Origin: Edolisoma coerulescens
Taxonomy: Eukaryota > Chordata > Aves > Passeriformes > Campephagidae
Direction of reading: 5' to 3'
NCBI GenBank assembly: GCA_013397115.1
Contig: VWZW01002585.1
Coordinates: 4,030,583-4,094,582 of the forward strand
DNA length: 64,000 nucleotides
Part shown: positions 56,923 through 64,000 of the stretch, piece after piece
Layout: each line of letters begins with the position of its first letter
How positions within the stretch are numbered: position 1 is the stretch's first letter
Program-made: the position numbers and the translations under genes
Notes under the pieces: model-generated
Database searches by the model: none
Told to the model about the DNA's origin: nothing
What the model saw: the letters and a program-made list of their open reading frames with translations, nothing else

Positions 56923-58059
56923 CAATTTGTTTCACTAAGTGCCTCAACGGCACAATGGTGTCGTGCAATAGCCTGAATACAGGACAGAGAGCACGAACCT
57001 TCCAGATCTCAATCATTTGATCATTTTGCAAAGTTGCAGTGAAATGTAGAAGTGATGGCGAAAAAGTAGGCCTGTCCATGATGCATAATTACTGAGTTAG
57101 TGCTTAAAAAGCACTCAGGGGTTGGAAGCTGTGAAGTCCTGCTAGGAAGCTGCTGTGCCACATTTTCTTCAATGCATCTGCGTGTTGCTGCATCCAGCCA
57201 GGTAGCCATCACCCTGAATTAGAAGTGGGTTCTCATATTCTGAGCCGGTTGCTTTGTGGAGAGAAAATGAGTTAAAGTGCCTGTTTTTCCTGATGGGTAT
57301 CTGAGAGAATTAATCAGGTGACATTTTTAAAGGATTTTGCCTTGTGTTCCTGTGATTTTGCCCCCAGAGAAGTCAAATCAGATTTGCCATTCCTCCAACA
57401 GGAGGAAAATTCAACCAATAAAAGAGCAAACTATCATACTGGAAAAGCCAAATCTCCAAGTCTGACTTGCTGGGAGGGAGATGCCAAAATACCTTTACAA
57501 ATCTGTGCCTCAGTACGAGTGTCAGGTTTGCAAGGTGCAAACACTGTGTTCATGAGAAAAAAATGAAGAGGGTTTTGTTAGCAAAAGCTTGCCCAATCAC
57601 ACCTCCACAGACCTCTGCAGGCTACTGAAACTGAGCACAATCTCTGTGAAATTAAGAGCTGAAGAGTCATTTTGTGAAAGAAAATGGTGAAAAGAAAAAA
57701 AAAAAAAGTAGTTTAAAATGGTCTTTTACTTTCCCCTTCAAATGTTACAGTACTGATTTCTTTGACAGAAAAATTAGTATGTGCATGTGTCTACGTGGTG
57801 AGTTATAAGGAGAGGTTTAGAAACAAGATTTTTGATAGAAAACAAAGGCACGTCAGTTAATAAGTATGCAGTAATGTTGAAAAAGCCCCACAATAGCGTT
57901 TCTCATGCATATGTGGGAGTGAGGGATTGTAAGAACAAGTGGTGGCTGGTTGCCTGGGTTTATCAAAGCCCGGTAGGGCAGTATCACCTCTTTGTCTTTC
58001 CTGGGCTCGGAGTCATCAATCCCTCCTGTTCCTTCCCGAGCTGTGAAAATGTCAAGGGA

Positions 58060-59120
58060 GAAACTCCTCCTCCTCTAACAACCCCCAGCTCCAGGCAAGC
58101 ACCCACCCCTCCGTGGGCTCTCCTGGGGGAGCCGGCCAGGCTTCACCTGCTCCGCGGGGCAGAGGGGATGGGCAGAGCTCCTGGCTGGTGGGATGGCATA
58201 GCCCCCAGGGTTGGGCTCCCTCCGGGGCTGGGCTCCCTCCGGGGCTGGGCTCTCTCCGGGGCTCGCAGCCCTCTGCAAAGCAAGTAAGGGCAGGCCTGGC
58301 CAGGGCACCATGGGAAGAAAAGGGGCTTTATGCTGCCTTTGAGCAGGGGCTGGCCTCATTTCCGTGCTCTGACAGGGCAGTGCTGGAGGCAGCTTTGCTT
58401 AATGGCTCAGCTCATACCTGAAACCACAGCTCCCAAATAGCCTCAGGCCTTGTGTACACCCTGTTCCATAGGGTTCCTGTCCCTTGCTCCCCTTCCCACT
58501 GCCTCATGCACTGCCACAAACCCCAAAGACCCCTTTTTAATAAGGCAACGCCCAGACTGTCTACCCTGCCTGCCTAGCCCCCAAATAAAATCTTGCTGAA
58601 GGGATGCACTGCTGAACCCCAGCTCCCTAAGACTGCTCCAGTGCTCATGGAACCCATAGGAGCTGCAAGTCACCTCAAAGAGAGGAGGAGGAAAAGGGCC
58701 CTTGATGCCTGCTGGGAGCCAGTGCCCCACGGAGAGCCGCGGGTGACTGGCCCAGTCCCTCTGTGGAAAGGCACAGTCTGTGGGATGCTGTGGTGGGAGG
58801 CAAACAGGGCAGACAAGAGGAATGCAGACAGGGATGGCTGGAGGGGCAGGGAGGAAGCTGGAGGGTGGCTGAGGGCAGGAGGAGAGAGGAAAGGCTGGAG
58901 GACGGCGAGGAGGGTGGAGAGAGTGATGAGGTATGGGATGATGTGGGAGATGTAATCTAAGGCAGAGCTGCGCAAAGCCTCCAGGCTGGGAACTAAGTGC
59001 CTGAAGATGTTCTGGGGGAAGCAGGTGCCTTCACTGCACCTGCAGCACAGCCCCCTCCCAGGGATCACAGCACCCACCAGCTCCCTGCCAAAGCGCTCGG
59101 CACAGTGCAGCCCACGCGTG
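58060..59120. other. GC-rich stretch with G-rich and tandem-repeat sequence
   Basis: A second GC-rich zone with moderate CpG content. It holds the 17-bp triplication at 58212-58262 and a purine/G-rich run with many GGAGG-type words at about 58820-58930. It is less CpG-dense than 1-1440, so it may be a weak island or only a GC-rich minisatellite-prone patch. Open frames exist on both strands because stops are rare here; none is family-like. Confidence 0.5.
58212..58262 (+). repeat. 17-bp tandem repeat, three copies
   Basis: TGGGCTCCCTCCGGGGC occurs at 58212-58228 and 58229-58245, and with one C-to-T change at 58246-58262. Copies are head to tail with no spacer, indicating recent slippage or duplication. 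Confidence 0.95.
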
Positions 59121-59540
59121 GAAAGCTGGGCACCACAGGAAGGAGATCACACAAGCATTGCTTCATACAGGAGTGTTGACAAGCTGGAAACAGAGATTTT
59201 ATCTTCTTCTGTAGCTGGTGTGCTGCTGGGACAGCAGGGGGGGATTATGCTGCTGGCTTCCCCAGCAGACCAGCGGTCTGAGCTGGTGGCTGAGGGACCC
59301 TGGTCCCTGGCCATGGTACGACTGAGCAATGGTTTACAAAGGCACCCGTGCAGCTCTGTGGCCTTCTCCCTGTGTTCATGTAGGGGCTGTGGGCAGAGCA
59401 GTATTTTCCCAAGTGTGCTCAGCGTGAGAGTCAAATATTTCTCTGCCCTCCATCATTTTATTGCAAAAGTGATTCTACCAAAAACATCCAGTCCAGGAAG
59501 TGATTTCATGAGGAAACAGCCGAAGACAAGTATCCAAACC
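59121..59540. other. Unassigned non-coding DNA
   Basis: Mixed sequence between the GC-rich zone and the next AT-rich block. The forward frame at 59007-59546 spans it but is not family-like. Confidence 0.45.
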
Positions 59541-59830
59541 AGATAGAACCCCAGAGCAGTAGTACAAGATTAAGCACAAGATTTGCCCCAGCTTGATATT
59601 ATTACTGTGCTTATAATTAAAAGCCTTTTTCCTTCTGATTGCAAAGATAACATCCTAAGTGTTGCCGGCCATAATCCAAATCAATCTCATATACTCGAGC
59701 CTGCGTACACCCTGGAATGACAAATACCTCTGAGAAATAGATACCATTCTGTTGCTGTCAACAAAGCATCATTGCTGGTGGCAACCATTCATTGTTTGAG
59801 TGTTCAGATCAAGTTTTCTCTTTGCTGCTG
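59540..59830. promoter_or_regulatory. Candidate enhancer block with an inverted SOX-type pair
   Basis: Repeat-free block with AGATAA at 59645-59650, TAATCC (OTX/PITX-type core) at 59672-59677, AACAAAG at 59760-59766 and CATTGTT starting at 59790. The last two are SOX-type cores in opposite orientation about 23 bases apart, an arrangement known for SOX dimers though usually more closely spaced. Several CpGs persist (GTTGCCGGCC, CTCGAGCCTGCG). Function is inference. Confidence 0.35.
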
Positions 59831-60924
59831 CTGGACGTACCTTCAGACACTGGTGGTAACCCTTTCAGGGTGGTGCTGGCATTGTCAGGAGAGCTGACAA
59901 CCCTCAAATATTTTATATCATTTGAGATGATTTTGAAGGGAGAGAGAAAAGGAGATTCCTCCTGTAAAATTTACTTATTAGAATTTCAAAATCCAACATT
60001 TCCCTCTACATCACCTTCATTGTCCAGTTCCTTTCCTCTCCTCCAAAGCAACCTATAGCCCACAGCACCTCCCTATTTGTCACTATGGGTACTGACATAT
60101 ATTCCTATAGCTAAGGAAGAAACAGAAAATATTTACAAAGTAAAATAGAGAGTGTCTACAATGGCAAGTAAGGAACCAGGTGGGTTAAATGACTCTCTTG
60201 AGGTGCATCTCGTATTAAAAGGATGAGGCCATGCCACACTTCCTTGCAAAGGGGCACTGTCAGACACTGTACCTGCTATGTTCAACACGATCCATCACCC
60301 ATTTTTGGGAAAAAGAGCCACATCACCATATATTGCCTTTAGCATTTCTAAGGAGAGCAGACAGGGAGCCACTCTGAAGGACACATCAGTAACCACACAA
60401 GCAGAGCTGGGGGAAATAACTTTGGTGGAAGGCTCAAGAACAGCCAGACTGGCCCACATCTTTTCTCCTGCCCCTGTGCATGGTCTTGGTCTCTGCCAGC
60501 TCCTGTTTCCTCCTCCTGTGCCAACCAGCTCCAGGGGAATAGGTCAACCCAATTTCCTAGAACAGAGACCTATATTTCTGCTTCTGCACCATGAGTAACT
60601 GCTGCTGCCTATGGGAGTTGTCATCCTTCCTGCACAGGAAAAATACAGTGAAGGGAAGGGGCTCAAATTCCACGCAGATTTAGAAAAGAGCTACTTTCTC
60701 ATCCAGGGGAGCAGAATGCCAGCCCCAGTGTCTCTGATGGCAATCCCAGCTGAAGAAAGCACAACCTGCAATGCTATCACAGATTTCACTGCCTTCAACA
60801 CCTACTGATAAACCATTAAAAGCTACTTCAAATATATCAAACTAAGAAATAGCCCTAGATTGGCTCATGGTTTCAATACACATTAAGAATTTATGCCTGT
60901 CAGCCCAAAGTTTGTAGTAAGAGA
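59831..60924. other. Unassigned non-coding DNA
   Basis: Mixed-composition sequence with no recognised feature. Confidence 0.5.
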
Positions 60925-61240
60925 TGTTTCTTAGTGACCTGGGAGTAGGTATGTAAATAGTGAATTAGCAAAATGTCCAGATGACACAGAATTTTTTAGG
61001 TTACTCAAGACTATGGGGAGCTACGACATGTTCCAGAAAGACTTGACCAGACAGCATGATGGAAGATGAAATTCAGTGTAGACATGTGCAAGCTAATGCA
61101 CACTGCAGGAAATAATTTAAGCTTTCATACATGCCAAGGGACTGTGAATTAGTGATGAGAGGCATTATGGTGGACACACAATGCCTTCAGTGAAGCTGGC
61201 TGCACAAAGTACAGCCCAGGTCAGCACAGGAATGAGGGGA
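60925..61240 (+). mobile_element. CR1 LINE relic: end of the reverse-transcriptase ORF
   Basis: The DNA follows an ancient CR1 consensus over ~300 bases ('agcaaaatgtccagatgacaca', 'gatgaaattcagtg', 'aagctaatgcacactg'). Translated, 60974-60988 reads CPDDT, a degraded form of the FADDT palm motif of the reverse transcriptase. Further on, in another frame, comes MKFSVDMCKLMH, matching the CR1 segment MKFSVDKCKVMH. Stops and frameshifts lie between. It is 5'-truncated and inactive, of an old amniote CR1 type. Similarity fades near 61240. Confidence 0.75.
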
Positions 61241-61780
61241 AATTCAGCTATCTAAAGGTGAGTGGGGTGATACTTACATGGCAGCAACCTTCTGGGTCAG
61301 GCTGGAATGTAATTTAAAGGTACCTGTGAATGAGGCAGCTCTGGAATCAATTCTCTCACTTTGCCTCAGCCGGGTCTTTCGGGGCTCTCACGTCTTACAC
61401 TCTGAGAAGGTCAGAGTAGTTGTCAAGCCTTGTAAAAGAGCTGGACCTCACTGAATTCTTTTTCCATCCATGAAGTCCTTGAAAAGTGATAGATATCCTG
61501 ACAAAGGCTCAAACTTGGCAATTAAATTCCCATGAGCTGGAATTAGAAAAGGTGTCCCACTTACATGAACAGATTGCATAAATTGTATTTGGAGGTAGTT
61601 TCAACAAGGCTGGTTCCCTGGGTTTTGCTGTGAATGAGCCAAATGCACCTTTAACATAAGGCTCTATTGCAGTATTACCAAAACTGAACCCCCCCCCAGA
61701 GCGGGAAAGGGAAGACCCTCTTTTGGGTTTGGCTTTCTTTCCCTTTAAAACAAAGGGCAAAAAGCAATGGCTGGGAATGA
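61241..61780. other. Unassigned non-coding DNA
   Basis: Could include further decayed CR1 3' sequence, but nothing is recognisable. A C-run of nine lies near 61690. Confidence 0.45.
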
Positions 61781-62100
61781 AAGCCCTGTAAATTAATTTA
61801 TATTATAATTTCTGCAACGCCTTTGTATATAAATGGAAGTTAAGTACATAATTTATGGAGGGTGGTATATGTGAATTGGAGTCTCAAACCCCCTCAAACA
61901 CACTCACTCAGGCATGATGTGTAGCACAGTAACACTCTCAGGCAGTGTGCAGATTGCAACAGTAAAAAAAAATAATCACTCTAATGCTGTGTGTTACAAT
62001 AATAAATGCAGGAATTAGAGGGTTTTACCTCTCTGTAAATAAATTATGCATATGTAGTTTTAAATTAGCCAAATTAAATGATTAAAGACACTCCATTCCT
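61780..62100. promoter_or_regulatory. Candidate enhancer block, AT-rich with POU and homeodomain words
   Basis: Repeat-free AT-rich block. CTTTGT at 61821-61826 overlaps TATATAAA at 61826-61833; an octamer-like ATGCATAT is at 62047-62054; and a run of TAAATTAG, AAATTAAATGATTAAAG cores follows at 62060-62087. AT-richness alone produces such words, so confidence is low. Confidence 0.28.
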
Positions 62101-62871
62101 TCATAAACTTGTCTCAGGAGTAAGGAATGCAGCATACAAGCAGAGGTCTCTGGTTCCTCTGAGCCTCACTGTTTCATTTGAAGCAATCTTAGATGCACTT
62201 CTCTTCCCTCACAGCTTTGCAAGGACAAGAAGGAGTTTTATTTTTCTTCAGCTAATTATTTTCAGACAAAAGCAAGTGTTGAGATTAGAAGCACTAGGTT
62301 TGTTTGCATCCCCTCACTGGGATGTTGCTGGGGCTGGAGAACTACCATGGCTCCTCAGAAGTCATCCTGCCCACAGTGACTGGTTCCAACATTTCTGCCC
62401 CTGGTTTTAACCAAGGTTTTCAAATACAGCTCTTCATGACTGGGCTGGCAGTGTAAGGGGACAACACTCCTGAAATGCGGGTCCACAGTGTCTTCTCTGC
62501 GCAGAGCACTGTTGTGCCAATCTGACAGTGGCTCTGTGATTTGTTGTGGTACACGGTACCATGACTCACAAGTGGCTACAAACATCGTTGCCCATTTTCC
62601 TGTGGGAGGGAGTTTAGGCCGTGTCTCAACAGATGCATTTCTTACTCATTCCATGAACTGGCACTGTAGCCTTAAGCCAAAACTCACCAGTCACAAGAAG
62701 AAACTGCAGGGATTTGAAGAGTGTTTCTTTCCCAGTATTACCAGTGCTGACCTACCGCCATATTACCAAACAGGGCTTGACTGTACTACATCCTAGGCAC
62801 CAAATTGGCTCAGTTCTTCCAGGGAAAGTTTGGGCAGTATTTGTCACTCTCCAAGCATTAAGTTCAAAATG
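62101..62871. other. Unassigned non-coding DNA
   Basis: Mixed-composition sequence without recognised repeats or supported coding sequence. Confidence 0.5.
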
Positions 62872-62957
62872 TCATTTTGTAGGTGGAGAAGCCGGCACAG
62901 AAAAACAGAGCACCTTTTTTAAGGTTACAGGGTAGAGCAGTGGAAGAGCTGAGATAC
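62872..62957 (-). mobile_element. MIR-like ancient SINE fragment
   Basis: 'cattttgtaggtggagaagccggcacagaaa', 'aaggttacagggtagagcagtggaagagctgagat' tracks the MIR antisense (cattttacagatgaggaaactgaggcacagaga ... aaggtcacacagctagtaagtggcagagctgggat) in order and spacing over most of its length. Confidence 0.55.
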
Positions 62958-64000
62958 TCAATTATCACCATGGGTCTTGCCCTCAGCCGGTGCCACCTCC
63001 ACACACCAGGGTAATTTCATCAGCTGAGCTGCTGCAAGATACTGTTTCAGCATCACTCACCGCCTCCCAAGCAACTTGGTTCCTGGACAGCTCAGGCATT
63101 TACAGATGTTGAAAATTCCCAAGGTTGTATGACCAAAAAGGTCTACTGAAATCTGCACGTTAAAACAAAAAATACCAAACAGGGATGCCCACCTAATATA
63201 GCTTTCAACTGGATTTTACATGTCTCTGCTAGGGAAGAGTACACAAGCTTTTCACTCTATGTAAAAGTGTGTATCTTAGTGGAATTCTCTCCACACAAAT
63301 CAGCTCAAACACTGATGCTCAAAGCAGAGTGAAAGCAGAAGGAGTTTGAGTGAAGGTAGTGTGGGCATGGCACAATTCGCAGAGCATTTCTCCTTTAATT
63401 CCACCTGTAAGTACAGTGTGCTGGTATGTGTATTCATTCACTGCATTTTGACCATATTTTCCCTTCTTGCTATGAAACCAGCCTCAGGCTTCACATGCTG
63501 CATGTAAGACAGAGATGTCTCCCAAAACACTCTTAGTGTTTTGGAGAAATCCCGCATTTTCAACAGCAGAAGAAGTTGACTGTTCACATCCACATCAACA
63601 GGGTTTTGGGAAGCAAGTCCTAAGTACAGGCAGTGAGATCAAGAAACATAGCAGACTTTAAACTGCGATGTTATGAGTTTATGAATGGGATTATAGATAA
63701 ATATGAAAAGCAGTATCTTCAGAGATTTACTCGTCCAGAGGTTCCTGAGCATTCTTGGTACAGTGAGCATGCCATCCATCTTGGGAATTAGGGTAGCTGT
63801 TCCAAGGTAACTACACAGTAAGGTTTCTATGATTCAGACACAAGGTTGTTACAATGGACGACAGTCATTTTTACACTTTGGAGGAAAGTAGGGAGAAATT
63901 TTAATTTTGCAGTGCCAATGTTGAATCTGTGTGATTCTAACCAAATAAGGATCAAACTGCTTCCAAGACATTTTTTAAATGCTATATAAATCCGTCATTG
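62958..64000. other. Unassigned non-coding DNA to the window edge
   Basis: AT-leaning sequence, no recognised repeat, RNA or coding feature. Confidence 0.5.

Larger units (their letters stand above)
54851..58060. other. Unassigned non-coding DNA with two weak retroposon tails
   Basis: Mixed-composition DNA containing the possible CR1 tail at 55455-55480 and the amniote retroposon-like segment at 56870-56922. No gene is supported; the 56306-56871 open frames are not family-like. Confidence 0.45.

Noticed and set aside
1..64000. CRISPR array, operon, phage or plasmid features
   Set aside because: No regularly spaced direct repeats, no ribosome-binding-site-led gene series and no prokaryotic gene density anywhere in the window.

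Overview
The window looks like vertebrate, and specifically avian, nuclear DNA. Overall composition is AT-leaning and CpG-poor, with one sharp CpG island at the left end. It contains two long terminal repeats of a family I recognise from bird genomes, a decayed CR1 LINE, and scattered ancient SINE relics of the MIR type. Nothing in it is organised like a prokaryotic, viral or plasmid genome. I found no protein-coding gene, rRNA, tRNA or CRISPR array that I can support. The open reading frames present are short, overlap on both strands, have low-complexity translations and resemble no family I know.

Layout. 1-1440 is a dense CpG island cut by the window edge, probably a promoter or regulatory island of a gene to the left or of an unseen transcript. 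1440-17000 is AT-leaning non-coding DNA with simple repeats and a few ancient repeat relics. 17.0-17.9 kb, 25.1-25.6 kb, 34.4-35.4 kb, 36.6-36.9 kb, 40.9-41.4 kb, 47.5-48.1 kb, 54.5-54.85 kb, 59.5-59.8 kb and 61.8-62.1 kb are repeat-free blocks. They carry unusual densities of homeodomain, TALE, POU, SOX, GATA and TCF/LEF-like motifs, several in exact inverted pairs, and are the best candidates for distal enhancers. 43.8-47.2 kb is a small retroviral patch: two solo LTRs of one family facing opposite ways, with a nested inverted-repeat structure between them. 58.1-59.1 kb is a second GC-rich stretch with a 17-bp triplication. 60.9-61.2 kb holds the CR1 relic.

Interpretation. The simplest reading is a gene-poor regulatory landscape, or a very long intron, beside a developmental gene. 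The gene cannot be named from this sequence. Enhancer calls rest on motif content and local composition read by eye; conservation, expression and chromatin could not be tested here. I did not find a new protein-based system. The observations most worth checking are the octamer pair with a TCF/LEF site next to a CpG cluster (41 kb), the triple TGATGYAT cluster (34.5 kb), the two 11-bp homeodomain-type inverted repeats (36.7 and 47.9 kb), and the nested hairpin between the LTRs (45.5 kb).
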